Shown here one piece after another: positions 16,771-25,221 of a stretch of 64,000 bases of DNA. Made by a program: the position numbers and the translations under genes. The stretch comes from CAZDKO01 sp964506075 [NCBI: uncultured bacterium] (GTDB lineage Bacteria; CAZDME01; JAYEMH01). How positions within the stretch are numbered: the first letter of the stretch is position 1; every line of letters begins with the position of its first letter. The notes beneath the pieces were generated by a model. It made no database searches. It worked only from the letters and a program-made list of their open reading frames with translations, and had not been told where the DNA came from. The DNA lies in the NCBI GenBank assembly GCA_964506075.1, contig CAZDKO010000001.1, forward strand, positions 1 through 64,000. Direction: 5' to 3'.

Positions 16771-16923
16771 ATGACTAAAATAAAGTGCGATACCTGCGGT
16801 AAAGAAGTTTATGAAGTGGACCGCGTAGTGATTTATAAAAATTATGACCGCACCCGCGCTAAACCTGTTTATAACTGCCGGGATTGTTTTGAAAAAAAAG
16901 AAAAAGAACGGAAAGCGCTTTAA
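16771..16923 (+). CDS. Small zinc-ribbon-like protein, 50 aa
   Basis: A 50-aa peptide with two Cys pairs, CDTC near the start and CRDC near the end, spaced as in a treble-clef or ribbon zinc site, with a basic middle (KNYDRTRAKP) and a KKEKERK tail. A clear GGTGAGGAG site lies before the ATG. It fits the gap between purN (17 bp) and tmk (34 bp), so it is very likely expressed with them. No family is recognised and the role is unknown. Confidence 0.75.
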   Translation: MTKIKCDTCGKEVYEVDRVVIYKNYDRTRAKPVYNCRDCFEKKEKERKAL

Positions 16924-16957
16924 AAAAGTCAGATAATTTTCTTACTTAGGAGGAATA

Positions 16958-17635
16958 ATGCCAAGAGAGAGGGAAGGTGTATTTATCACTCTGGAAGGAC
17001 CGGAGGGAAGCGGTAAAACTACCCAGGTGGAAAAACTGGCTAATTATCTTACAAAAAGAGGGTACGACGTGGTGGCGGCCAGGGAACCCGGGAGTACCAT
17101 TATCGGTGAAAAAATTCGTCAGATTCTTCTTGACCCGGAAAACCAGGAGATGAGTTATCATACAGAGCTTTTTCTTTATTTAGCGAGCCGGATGCAGCTT
17201 TTTGAAGAAGTAATAAAACCGGCTCTTGACGCCGGAAAAATCGTCCTCTGCGACCGCTTTACCGATTCAAGTATAGTTTATCAAGGATACGCCCGGGAAA
17301 TCGGCATGGAAAATGTTAAAGCCATTACCCAGGCAGCGTTAGGTTCATTTGAACCCGACCTGACGGTGCTTCTGGATATTGAAGTTATTTCCGGCCTGGA
17401 GAAAGCTATTCAGTCCAAGCATAAACAGGGAAAAGAAAGCCAGGGAGACCGTTTAGAACAGGTCGGGGTTTCTTTTCATCAAAGAGTCAAAGAAGGTTAT
17501 TTGAAACTGGCCCAGATGTATCCCGAGCGGATTAAGGTAGTTGAAGTTACCGGTGATATAGAAGTAGTGCATAAAAAAATATGCGAAGTAGTATTTGATA
17601 AATTTTTGGACCAGAGACAAAAGAATAAGCTCTGA
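16958..17635 (+). CDS. tmk: Thymidylate kinase
   Basis: A 225-aa P-loop kinase that phosphorylates dTMP to dTDP. The P-loop is GPEGSGKT (residues 14-21); the REPGST segment and CDRFTDSSIVYQG are the DRx/dTMP-binding motifs. AGGAGG lies 7 nt before the ATG. It heads a conserved run tmk-holB-ricT-metG-tatD. The 137 bp between it and holB carry no convincing gene. Confidence 0.96.
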   Translation: MPREREGVFITLEGPEGSGKTTQVEKLANYLTKRGYDVVAAREPGSTIIGEKIRQILLDPENQEMSYHTELFLYLASRMQLFEEVIKPALDAGKIVLCDRFTDSSIVYQGYAREIGMENVKAITQAALGSFEPDLTVLLDIEVISGLEKAIQSKHKQGKESQGDRLEQVGVSFHQRVKEGYLKLAQMYPERIKVVEVTGDIEVVHKKICEVVFDKFLDQRQKNKL

Positions 17636-17772
17636 AAATTACACAATGATTCCAGGAATTCAACCCCGGAAAGACACAGTCTTCTCCAGGGTAGTTCTTT
17701 TAGTTAAGATTGCCGGGGGACGCATATTTTATAAGGCGGTAATTCAGTGGTTTAATATTCGGATTTCGAACC

Positions 17773-18876
17773 GTGTCTTTTAGAGAAATTATCGGACAGG
17801 AAATTTCTTTATCTATTTTAGAAAATAGTTTAAAGGCAGATAGAATTGCCCACGCTTATCTTTTTATCGGCGAAGAAGGGGTGGGGAAGAGCTTAACCGC
17901 CCGGAATCTGGCTAAAATTTTGAATTGCGAAGGTAATTCTATTGATGCTTGCGACCAATGTCTTTCCTGCCGGAAAATTGATCGTTTTATTCACCCGGAA
18001 GTCAGATGGTTTAAACCCGATGGGATTTCCCAGACTATTAAGATAGAGCATATTTTGGAACTCCAGCGCGAAATATCCCTGAGGCCGGCTGAAGGGCGTA
18101 AGAAAATTTTTATTTTTCTTGAGGCCGAACGGATGAACCGCGAAGCGGCCAATGCTTTTTTAAAAACTCTGGAAGAACCACCGGGAGAGTCGGTTTTAAT
18201 ACTTATCAGCTCTTTTCCCGAAAGACTCCTGCCGACCGTTAAATCCCGTTGTCAGGTTATAAGATTTTCTTTGATTCCGCAGCCAATTATAGAAAGGTTC
18301 CTCCGGGAAAATTTAGGCTGTTCAGAAGAAGAAGCGAAATTCCTTTCTCTGGTTTCTGAGGGCAGATTGGGCCAAGCCGTGAGACTCAAGGAAGAAAGAG
18401 ACGGGAAAAAGGGTGGCGCGGTCCTGGATTTAATTTTAGAGAAAGATAAGAACATCCTGGATGTTGTAGACAGGATGACGGATATCTGGGGTAAAGAAGC
18501 GGATGATTTTCAAACCAGACATTCTCAAGAATGGGAAGCCCGGTCAGAGGGCTTAGATAAAAGAAATAAAAAGGTTTTTGATGAGCAGAAAAAAGCCGTG
18601 CTGGAAAGAGAATACCGCCGGAATATAGACAGAGACATTGAATCTATCCTTTCTTTTTTCAGAGATTGTCTGGTCTGGAAAATTACCGAAGACCAGAAGT
18701 TTATTATGAATCAAAAACATTTCAGTTTAATAAAATCTATGACCGGCAGCCTTAACCGGGAAGATTTAAAATTGAAAATTGAAGCTATAAAAGACATAAA
18801 GAACGCTATTTCCCGTAACGCTCATCTTCGGCTGGCGCTGACGGTAATGATGGTAGAGTTGTTTAACGGTTTATAA
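17773..18876 (+). CDS. holB: DNA polymerase III delta' subunit
   Basis: A 367-aa clamp-loader AAA+ protein. P-loop GEEGVGKS (33-40), zinc-binding cysteines C52, C60, C63, C66, and the sensor segment NAFLKTLEEPPGESV are visible. It loads the sliding clamp with DnaX and HolA. The middle-to-C-terminal region (about 230-300) has a long charged helical stretch (WEARSEGLDKRNKKVFDEQ) of the type seen in other delta' proteins of this synteny group. Start is GTG at 17773, with no strong ribosome-binding site. Neighbours match the Bacillus tmk-holB-yaaT order. Confidence 0.92.
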   Translation: MSFREIIGQEISLSILENSLKADRIAHAYLFIGEEGVGKSLTARNLAKILNCEGNSIDACDQCLSCRKIDRFIHPEVRWFKPDGISQTIKIEHILELQREISLRPAEGRKKIFIFLEAERMNREAANAFLKTLEEPPGESVLILISSFPERLLPTVKSRCQVIRFSLIPQPIIERFLRENLGCSEEEAKFLSLVSEGRLGQAVRLKEERDGKKGGAVLDLILEKDKNILDVVDRMTDIWGKEADDFQTRHSQEWEARSEGLDKRNKKVFDEQKKAVLEREYRRNIDRDIESILSFFRDCLVWKITEDQKFIMNQKHFSLIKSMTGSLNREDLKLKIEAIKDIKNAISRNAHLRLALTVMMVELFNGL

Positions 18877-18888
18877 AAGGTTAAGTCC

Positions 18889-19743
18889 ATGTATGAAATA
18901 GTCCAGGTTCAATTAAAGAAAGACAATAAGGTTCTCTATTTTGACACTAACAATATCCGGATAAAACCAGGCCAGTGCTGTATAATTGAAGACGGCCGTG
19001 ACGTTGAATTCGGAGAGATTATTTCTGAACCGGAAATTATTCTGGAGAAGGACATCAGCGAACCTTTAAGAAAAATTATCCGGCTGGCGACTCCCGATGA
19101 TTTCAAACAGCTTGAAGAGAATAAATTAAAACAGAAAGAAGCTATGGAAATCTGCGAGAAGAAAATAACCGAAAGAAAACTGCCTATGAAATTAGTGGCG
19201 GCGGAATCTTCTTTCGACCGGACTAAAATAATTTTTTATTTCAGTTCTGAAGAAAGAGTTGATTTCCGCGAGTTAGTTAAGGACCTGGCGCATATTTTAA
19301 AAGCCCGCATAGAATTGAGACAAATCGGCGTCCGGGATGAAGCTAAAAGGCTCGGTGGGTTTGGACCGTGCGGTTTCCCCCTGTGCTGCGTTAGATTTCT
19401 TAAAGATTTTGAACCGGTTAGTATCCGTATGGCTAAAGAACAAAATTTACCCTTAAACCCGATGAACATTTCCGGTTTGTGCGGCAGATTGATGTGCTGT
19501 CTTGGTTATGAATATGATTTTTATAAACAGATGAAAGGGAAATTTCCCAAAGAGGGAACAAAGATTCAGGTTAAAGAAGGAAAAGGCAAAATAGTAGCCA
19601 CCAATCCTTTAAAATCAACCGTAACGATTGAGTTAGAAAGTGGAGTAAGAAAAGAAATTCCCTGGGAAGAAAAGACCAGAAAATTTTCTCTTATTAAGTT
19701 TCCTCATTTACCGACCCATATCAGGAAGAAGAAAAAAGATTGA
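18889..19743 (+). CDS. ricT: PSP1-domain protein RicT/YaaT family
   Basis: A 284-aa protein with a PSP1 C-terminal domain. Conserved cysteine segments CGFPLCCVRFL and GLCGRLMCCLGYEYDFY hold the iron-sulfur cluster known in Bacillus RicT, where the RicA-RicF-RicT complex affects RNase Y activity and development. Only RicT-like proteins are widespread outside Firmicutes, so the partner set here is unknown. It lies 12 bp behind holB and overlaps metG by 4 bp. Confidence 0.92.
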   Translation: MYEIVQVQLKKDNKVLYFDTNNIRIKPGQCCIIEDGRDVEFGEIISEPEIILEKDISEPLRKIIRLATPDDFKQLEENKLKQKEAMEICEKKITERKLPMKLVAAESSFDRTKIIFYFSSEERVDFRELVKDLAHILKARIELRQIGVRDEAKRLGGFGPCGFPLCCVRFLKDFEPVSIRMAKEQNLPLNPMNISGLCGRLMCCLGYEYDFYKQMKGKFPKEGTKIQVKEGKGKIVATNPLKSTVTIELESGVRKEIPWEEKTRKFSLIKFPHLPTHIRKKKKD

Positions 19744-21281
19744 CCCGGCAAAAATTTTATATTACTACGCCCCTTTATTATGTTAATGACGTGCCCCATC
19801 TGGGACATGCTTACACGACCATTGCCTCTGATAGTCTGGCGCGTTTTAAACGTCTTGACGGCTTTGAAGTGTTTTTACTTACCGGGACCGACGAGCACGG
19901 TCAGAAAATTGAAAGAGCCTCCCAGGGAAAGAATAAAAAACCCCAGGAACTGGCTGATGAAGTGGTGGTTCATTTTAGGGATTTATGGGGGAAACTCAAC
20001 ATCTCTTATGACGATTTTATCCGCACCACCGAACCCCGTCATGAGAAAGCGGTCCAGGAGCTTTTTTCCATTCTTTACCGGAAAGGCGATATTTATAGAG
20101 GGGTTTATGAAGGGGATTATTGTATTCCCTGTGAACGTTATGTTTTACCGGGGGAAAGTGTTGAAGGGAAATGTCCCGATTGCGGACGACCAACGGAAAA
20201 GCTGAAAGAAGAAACATTTTTCTTCAAGATGTCCGGATACCAGAAGCCTTTGCTTGATTATCTGGCCGCTCACCCGGATTTTGTCCAGCCGCCCGTCCGT
20301 TATAACGAAATAGTGTCTTTTATCAGGGGCGGGCTTAAGGATTTAAGCATCAGCCGGACCAATTTCCGCTGGGGGGTCCCCATCCCGGGAGAGAAAGATT
20401 TTGTTATTTACGTTTGGTTTGACGCTTTAATAAATTACATTACGGCGGCCGGGTTTGGCAGTGATGAAAAAAAATTCGGGAAATGGTGGCCGGCCGATGT
20501 TCATTTGATCGGGAAGGACATTTTAAAGTTCCACGCCGTTATCTGGCCGGCAATGTTGATAGCGGCCGGGATTAAACCGCCGCATAAAGTTTTTGCTCAC
20601 GGCTGGTGGACCAACAACGGCGAGAAAATGTCAAAGTCTAAAGGGAATTTTATTAACCCTTTAGAAATTATTGAGGAATTCGGTACTGATGCCCTGCGTT
20701 ATTTTATCCTGAGAGAAGTTCCTTTCGGTCAGGACGGGGATTTTTCCCGGGAGGCTTTAATCAGACGGTTAAACAGCGACTTAGCCAATGATTTCGGAAA
20801 TCTTATTTACCGGACGCTCACCATGGTAGAGAAATATACCGGAGGAGAAATTCCTGTTCCTGATAAAGAGGAAACGACGGCGGCTGATTTAGATTTGAAA
20901 GAAAGGGCCTTGAAAATTATTCCTCAGGTGCGTGAGGGGCTGAATAACCTGGCTTTTAACCAGGTGCTGGAGTTAATCTGGGAGTTTATCCGTTCCGTGA
21001 ATAAATACATTGATTCTATGTCTCCCTGGAGTTTAAAGAAAGAAAACCGGATTGAAAGATTACAGACGGTTCTTTATAACTTTCTTGAAAGCCTTCGTTT
21101 TATCGCTTTGTTTACTGTGCCTTTTTTGCCTGCTTCCGGAGAGGGACTCTGGCGGCAATTAGGGATAAAAGAAGACATCTGGCAGTCTGGTTTTTCTTCA
21201 ATAGAAAAATGGGGCGGTTTGAAACCGGGCGGCAGGATTAATAAAGAAGCGCCATTGTTCCCGAGGATAGAACAAGAATAA
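19740..21281 (+). CDS. metG: Methionyl-tRNA synthetase
   Basis: A 513-aa class I synthetase. HIGH-type signature PHLGHAYTT, KMSKS loop GEKMSKSKGNF, and a CP-domain zinc knuckle with two Cys pairs (CIPC, CPDC). It stops after the anticodon-binding domain, so it is the short form without the C-terminal dimer/tRNA-binding extension. Start is TTG at 19740, overlapping the ricT stop by 4 bp; this places the conserved FYITTPLYYVND at the N-terminus. Confidence 0.96.
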   Translation: MTRQKFYITTPLYYVNDVPHLGHAYTTIASDSLARFKRLDGFEVFLLTGTDEHGQKIERASQGKNKKPQELADEVVVHFRDLWGKLNISYDDFIRTTEPRHEKAVQELFSILYRKGDIYRGVYEGDYCIPCERYVLPGESVEGKCPDCGRPTEKLKEETFFFKMSGYQKPLLDYLAAHPDFVQPPVRYNEIVSFIRGGLKDLSISRTNFRWGVPIPGEKDFVIYVWFDALINYITAAGFGSDEKKFGKWWPADVHLIGKDILKFHAVIWPAMLIAAGIKPPHKVFAHGWWTNNGEKMSKSKGNFINPLEIIEEFGTDALRYFILREVPFGQDGDFSREALIRRLNSDLANDFGNLIYRTLTMVEKYTGGEIPVPDKEETTAADLDLKERALKIIPQVREGLNNLAFNQVLELIWEFIRSVNKYIDSMSPWSLKKENRIERLQTVLYNFLESLRFIALFTVPFLPASGEGLWRQLGIKEDIWQSGFSSIEKWGGLKPGGRINKEAPLFPRIEQE

Positions 21282-21398
21282 TTCGTCAGTTATCAATAAT
21301 TAGTAGTCAGTAGTTAGTAGACAGTAGTCAGTAATTCTGGTTTTTAATTTTAGGCATTTTAGCGCATTTTAGTCACTTTTAAACTTTGGGCATTTATT
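21282..21398. repeat. Spacer with TAGT-type repeat (21301-21335)
   Basis: Contains the words AGTAGTCAGTAGTTAGTAG and ACAGTAGTCAGTAAT, closely related to spacer sequence at 31506-31550, 33502-33545 and, inverted, at 40383-40433. No gene is visible. Confidence 0.7.
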
Positions 21399-22163
21399 GT
21401 GTTCATCGACACCCATCTTCATCTTGATGACCCTCGCTACGAAGGCGACCTTAAAGAGGTTATTGGCCGCGCCCGGGAAAGCGGCGTGGAAGCAATGATT
21501 AACGTCGGAACCGACCTGGACGGCTGCCGGAAATCTCTGGAGCTGGCGGAGGCTTATGATTTTATCTATGCAGCTATCGGCATTCACCCGCATTACGTAG
21601 AAAATACCGATTCCAGGATTCTATCCGAATTAAAAAAATTCGGGAAAGAAAAAAAAGTTGTTGCCATCGGTGAAATCGGTTTAGATTATTACCGTGATTT
21701 ATCTCCCCGGGACAAACAAAAAGAGATTTTTATTAAGTTAATTTACCTGGCTAAAGATTCGGGTCTTCCGGTGATGATTCACTGCCGGGAAGCCGAAGAG
21801 GATATTATGAAAATTCTGGACCAGGAAAAAATTAGAGAGTTCGGAGGGGTAATGCATTGTTTCTCCGGGGATAACGACTTAGCCGGAAGAGTTTTGGATC
21901 TGGGCATGGCTATATCTTTTGCCGGTCAGGTTACTTTTCCGAACGCCGAAAATTTACGCGGGGTACTTAAAGAAGTTCCTTTAGAGAAATTATTGTTAGA
22001 AACAGACGCTCCCTATCTGGCACCGCAGGTTACCAGGGGTAAACGCAATGAGCCGGCTTTTATTAAATACACGGCCGAGGAAATCGCCCGCGTCAAAGAT
22101 GTAAAAGTTGAAGACCTGGCCAGAGTTACTACGGAGAACGCTAAGAAACTGTTCGGGATTTGA
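21399..22163 (+). CDS. tatD: TatD-family metal-dependent DNase
   Basis: A 254-aa TIM-barrel hydrolase. Metal ligands are visible in order: DTHLHLD, GEIGLDYYRD, MIHCREA, MHCFSGD and ETDAPYL. TatD-type enzymes are 3'-5' exonucleases or deoxyribonucleases in DNA repair and turnover. The GTG start at 21399 puts the first metal motif at residues 4-9. It closes the tmk-holB-ricT-metG-tatD run. Confidence 0.95.
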   Translation: MFIDTHLHLDDPRYEGDLKEVIGRARESGVEAMINVGTDLDGCRKSLELAEAYDFIYAAIGIHPHYVENTDSRILSELKKFGKEKKVVAIGEIGLDYYRDLSPRDKQKEIFIKLIYLAKDSGLPVMIHCREAEEDIMKILDQEKIREFGGVMHCFSGDNDLAGRVLDLGMAISFAGQVTFPNAENLRGVLKEVPLEKLLLETDAPYLAPQVTRGKRNEPAFIKYTAEEIARVKDVKVEDLARVTTENAKKLFGI

Positions 22164-22318
22164 ATTGGTTAAATGGCTAAGTTCAGTAGTAAGAATTCAG
22201 GATTAAGAAGTAAGTTTAAAACTTAATTCTTAGAGCGAACGTAGTGAGCGTCTTAATCCTTAATTCCCAGTTTTGAATTATGGCTTTGAGTTTTGCGTTT
22301 TAACTTTTCACTACTATC
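22164..22318. repeat. Spacer with family B repeat copy 2 (22221-22260)
   Basis: ACTTAATTCTTAGAGCGAAC to GTCTTAATCCT, with a partly inverted GGATTAAGAAGTAAG just before it. In this copy the two inner words, GCGAACG and GTGAGCG, are in swapped order relative to the copies at 10334 and 25874. No gene is visible. Confidence 0.75.
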
Positions 22319-22660
22319 ATGCACATCGATTCCTATCAGTTCGGGGAAATAATCATTGACGGTAAAACTTATACTTCCGATTTAATTATTTTTTCTGACT
22401 CGGTTGAATCTGATTGGTGGCGGAAAGAAGGGCATCTTCTGCAAATTGAAGATTTAAGCGGAGTAATAGAAGCTAAGCCGGAAATAATCGTTATCGGCCG
22501 GGGGGCTTCCGGGTGTATGATTATTGCTTCGGAGGTAAAAGAATATTTAAAAGCGCACAAGATTAAACTCATTTCTCAGAATACAAACGAAGCCTGCCAG
22601 ACTTTTAACCAACTCTATCCAAATTCAAAAATCGTCGGCCTTTTTCACCTGACCTGTTAG
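22319..22660 (+). CDS. MTH938/NDUFAF3-like (DUF498) protein
   Basis: A 113-aa protein of the Mth938 fold. Visible markers are IDSYQFGEIIIDGKTYTSD, W-W-R-K-E-G-H, and PEIIVIGRGASG followed by NTNEACQTFNQL. The family includes mitochondrial complex I assembly factor NDUFAF3; bacterial members have no agreed role. It is bordered by repeat DNA upstream and a new promoter downstream, so it may be monocistronic. Confidence 0.85.
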   Translation: MHIDSYQFGEIIIDGKTYTSDLIIFSDSVESDWWRKEGHLLQIEDLSGVIEAKPEIIVIGRGASGCMIIASEVKEYLKAHKIKLISQNTNEACQTFNQLYPNSKIVGLFHLTC

Positions 22661-22711
22661 TTTTTATTGGTCTTTTTGCATAAATATTTAAGCTTAATAA
22701 AACCTAAATTA

Positions 22712-22720
22712 TGGTATAAT
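22712..22720 (+). promoter_or_regulatory. Extended -10 promoter for the pseudopilin operon
   Basis: TGGTATAAT, an extended -10 box, lies 49 bp before the first gene of the operon. A weak -35 (TTAATA, 22694-22699) is 15 bp upstream. The stretch around it is very AT-rich. Confidence 0.6.
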
Positions 22721-22768
22721 TAAAATGTAAAAGAGTTTTAATATTATAAAAATTAGAGGGAGGAAGAA

Positions 22769-23308
22769 ATGCCGGAGGTAGATTTAGGTAAAGTATTTAG
22801 TAGCTCCTGGGTGAAACGGATAATTTTTCTGGGTATTTTAGGTTTTCTTTTATGGAAATATTTCCCGGCTATCAGTTATCGCTTCAGCATAAATAAGCTG
22901 GACCGGGCTACTAATATGGTGGTTAGAACCATCAAAGACGCCAAAAGTTTTACTATGTGTCATGAAGGAGATAATTATGCGGCCGATTTTAACTTAAAAG
23001 ATAATACCTTTGCCCTGGTTTACCCTCTGCCTCAAAAATTCGGGGAAAGAAAGATTATTGAACAAATGCGGGTTTTACCGGCCGGGATTGAGATTATAAA
23101 ATGTAGTTTTACCCCGGTCCTTATTAAAGGAATAAAGGACCCGGATGAAAATAAATTAGTTTATCGTCTCTCTTTTAATAAAGAGGGCAGTGCTCATCTT
23201 GACGAATCAGCCATCTGGCTTGGTGATACAAGAGGTGGGATAAGAGAGATATCAGTGACTAATCCCCAGGGGAAAGTAAGGGTTTTCAGAGAAAAAGAGG
23301 AAGAATAA
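22769..23308 (+). CDS. Membrane-anchored protein at head of pseudopilin operon, function unknown
   Basis: A 179-aa protein with one N-terminal membrane segment (residues about 17-34, IIFLGILGFLLWKYFP) and a soluble beta-rich C-terminal part resembling minor-pseudopilin (GspH-like) globular domains in size and pattern (SFNKEGSAHLDE, GKVRVFREKEEE). It lacks the G-F-T-x-x-E cleavage motif, so it is not a classical prepilin. AGGGAGG precedes the ATG. It is 2 bp from the next prepilin gene and is surely co-expressed. A pilus-associated role is inferred from place only. Confidence 0.7.
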   Translation: MPEVDLGKVFSSSWVKRIIFLGILGFLLWKYFPAISYRFSINKLDRATNMVVRTIKDAKSFTMCHEGDNYAADFNLKDNTFALVYPLPQKFGERKIIEQMRVLPAGIEIIKCSFTPVLIKGIKDPDENKLVYRLSFNKEGSAHLDESAIWLGDTRGGIREISVTNPQGKVRVFREKEEE

Positions 23309-23310
23309 TC

Positions 23311-24003
23311 GTGAAAAACCGGAAAGGTTTTACTTTAATGGAGCTTTTAATTGCCCTGGGATTGATAACCTTAATTTTAGCCATAGGGCTTCCTTCTTTT
23401 TATCATTTAAAGAAAAGGGCAAAAATTAATAGAGCCATTGCCGATATTCACCGATTAGAGGTAGCGCTCAGCAATTTTCATTCTGAATATGGTTATTATC
23501 CCCGGATAATGCTTCAAGAAGTTAAGGACAAATTTGGAGAAGACCCCTGGGCTCCCGGAGTAGATAAAGAAATTCCTTATATTCGCCCGGCGGAAGTATT
23601 AGTTTATTATTTAGGGTGTAAATACGGGAATTATAAAACCGGAACACCTCCCTTTGATTCCGGACAGGTTCCTTTTATGGAATTTGACCAGAAAGAATTA
23701 GCCGATACTGACGACGACGGCTGGTGGGAGTTCGTTGACCCCTGGGGGCAACCTTATTTATATGTCGGAGATAATCCTAACCCGCCGGCCGACCCGTTAC
23801 AGAGTGATAATCCCTGGAATAATGAAGCTTTTGTGGACCTTACTTCTTTAGGCCCGGACGGGTTAGGCTGGGTGTCCTGGGAACAGGAGGGCAATTTGGC
23901 CGGGGGAGTAGACCCGGATTACGGCCCTATTGATATGAATGAGGACGGTATTCCGGATAACGACGATAATATAAACAATTGGGAGGCGGAGTGGAAACGA
24001 TGA
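23311..24003 (+). CDS. Prepilin-like protein, GspG/major pseudopilin type
   Basis: A 230-aa type IV pilin-like protein. Class III signal KNRKGFTLMELL with cleavage after G6 and the Glu at +5, then a 20-residue hydrophobic helix. The globular part carries a DPWGQPYLYVGDNP segment, typical of the calcium-binding end of GspG-like pseudopilins, and many Asp/Asn near the C-terminus (DMNEDGIPDNDDN). Start is GTG at 23311. Length is above the usual 140-150 aa because of insertions in the globular domain. It is the first recognisable pilin of the operon. Confidence 0.9.
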   Translation: MKNRKGFTLMELLIALGLITLILAIGLPSFYHLKKRAKINRAIADIHRLEVALSNFHSEYGYYPRIMLQEVKDKFGEDPWAPGVDKEIPYIRPAEVLVYYLGCKYGNYKTGTPPFDSGQVPFMEFDQKELADTDDDGWWEFVDPWGQPYLYVGDNPNPPADPLQSDNPWNNEAFVDLTSLGPDGLGWVSWEQEGNLAGGVDPDYGPIDMNEDGIPDNDDNINNWEAEWKR

Positions 24004-24256
24004 AACCCCGTTAGAGATTTTAGGAGGGACTTATGTTTAATTTTTATTTACAAAAAACCCATAAAGCTCTTCGTTTAAGCCGTAAGGGTATTTTACAATT
24101 CTTATCTCGTATGTCAAGCCCCGCCGATAATATCTACAGGGCAAGCCTACGGGATAAATCTCTAACGGGGTTTACCCCGTTAGAAATAAGACGGCCGAGA
24201 TGTCTAACGGTTACCTCCGGTAACCTATCTCTAACGGGGTTTACGCTGGTAGAGAT
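24003..24256. mobile_element. Palindromic-repeat insertion in the leader of the second pilin gene
   Basis: Half a palindrome, AAACCCCGTTAGAGAT (24003-24018), is followed by about 140 bp of unrelated DNA, a full palindrome (24158-24187) and, after a second perfect inverted repeat (GGTTACC/GGTAACC around 24209-24225), a variant copy (24227-24256) that is also the pilin motif itself. In the pilin frame the full copy reads LTGFTPLEI and the last LTGFTLVEI. The block lengthens the leader to about 69 residues. No transposase is present. Confidence 0.6.
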
Positions 24257-24617
24257 TATGGTGGTAATCGGTATTATCGCCCTGCTTTTAGGTGTGGCTA
24301 TTCCTTCGGTCAATACCTATCGCCGCCGGGCCAAAGAAGGCAAAGCTAAAGCGCAAATTGAAGCCCTGGGGATAGCCATAAAAATGTATCAGGTGGATAC
24401 TGGCAGTTACCCGACTGACCTGGTTAGCGATTTAGATGGTACTTATATGGAATTTAAAGATGAAGAAGTGGTAGAGGGAGAATTCGTTGACCCGTGGGAA
24501 AATCCCTATCAATACAGTGCCCCCGGTTCGCATAACACCGCGTCTTTTGATATTTATTCCTGGGGGAATGACGAGGAAGATGACAGCGGCGGAGACGATG
24601 ATATTACTAACTGGTGA
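24033..24617 (+). CDS. Prepilin-like protein, GspG type, with insertion-derived long leader
   Basis: A 194-aa protein. The real class III signal is LTGFTLVEIMVV (cleavage after G69, Glu at E74), followed by the hydrophobic helix and a GspG-like globular domain (AQIEALGIAIKMYQVDTGSYPT, VDPWENPYQY). The leader before it is about 69 residues, against 6-10 in neighbours, and contains a second, decoy-like motif LTGFTPLEI at 44-52 made by a palindromic repeat. The ATG at 24033 has a strong AGGAGGG site, so the long leader may truly be translated; initiation nearer the motif cannot be excluded. It overlaps the next gene region by the TGA/GTG at its end. Confidence 0.82.
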   Translation: MFNFYLQKTHKALRLSRKGILQFLSRMSSPADNIYRASLRDKSLTGFTPLEIRRPRCLTVTSGNLSLTGFTLVEIMVVIGIIALLLGVAIPSVNTYRRRAKEGKAKAQIEALGIAIKMYQVDTGSYPTDLVSDLDGTYMEFKDEEVVEGEFVDPWENPYQYSAPGSHNTASFDIYSWGNDEEDDSGGDDDITNW

Positions 24618-24625
24618 GGATATCG

Positions 24626-25165
24626 ATGAAAAGAAAAGGATTTACTTTCCTGGAACTTCTTCTGGTTTTGCTGGTGGTCGGTCTTTTAACGGCGGCTTCT
24701 ACCCCGGCTTTTAAAACCTTTGTGGCTAATTGGCGGCTTCAGTCCGGAGCTAAACTTGTCTTGAGTCTTCTCTGGGAAGTCCAGGCCGATGCTGTCGCTA
24801 ATAACCGTAATTCCTATCTGGTCGTGGCGACCACTAACGGGACCTGGTCCAGCTTGCAGTATAAAGCGCTGAAAATTGTCCATGACGTTTCTACCGGCGG
24901 TTATATGACTCTTTATAACTGGGAGTATCTGCCCAAAGGTTTACAGATAAACAGCGACCCGGATGTTTCTACTATTCTCAAGAACACCATCACTATTCCT
25001 TATCCTAATGAAAACGGTCCTTACACCTCGGTGGGGTGTGTTCAGTTTAAACCCAACGGCGCCACGACGACTTCCGGAACCATCAGGATTGAACAGGCGG
25101 ATGACCCGTCAAAATATAAAGAGGTCACTTATGACCTTTACAGCGGCCGGGCAAAGATACAATAA
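24626..25165 (+). CDS. Prepilin-like protein, GspH/FimT type
   Basis: A 179-aa minor pseudopilin. Class III signal KRKGFTFLELL with cleavage after G5, then a hydrophobic helix and the typical GspH segment W-R-L-Q-S-G-A-K-L-V-L-S and ADAVANNRNSYLVV. The globular domain ends with GTIRIEQADDP. The ATG at 24626 is chosen over GTG at 24614 because GAGGAT sits 5-6 nt before it and it gives a normal 5-residue leader. Such minor pilins prime assembly at the pseudopilus tip. Confidence 0.88.
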   Translation: MKRKGFTFLELLLVLLVVGLLTAASTPAFKTFVANWRLQSGAKLVLSLLWEVQADAVANNRNSYLVVATTNGTWSSLQYKALKIVHDVSTGGYMTLYNWEYLPKGLQINSDPDVSTILKNTITIPYPNENGPYTSVGCVQFKPNGATTTSGTIRIEQADDPSKYKEVTYDLYSGRAKIQ

Positions 25166-25179
25166 ATACGGTGATTAAA

Positions 25180-25221
25180 ATGATGAAGAATAAAACGGGG
25201 TTTACCCCGTTAGAGATTTAG
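25180..25221 (+). pseudogene. Severed N-terminus of the GspI/PilV-like pilin gene
   Basis: A 13-codon frame ATG ATG AAG AAT AAA then codons for TGFTPLEI and TAG. It is a perfect short pilin leader with the start of the cleavage motif, cut off by a stop immediately after the palindrome (25194-25217). The rest of the motif and the pilin body resume at 25471 as LTGFTLLEI. This shows that the pilin gene once began here and was split by the insertion. Confidence 0.7.

Noticed and set aside
17595-17783. Open frame between tmk and holB
   Set aside because: It starts inside tmk and ends inside holB, has no ribosome-binding site or known pattern, and its neighbours keep their own frames in the overlaps.
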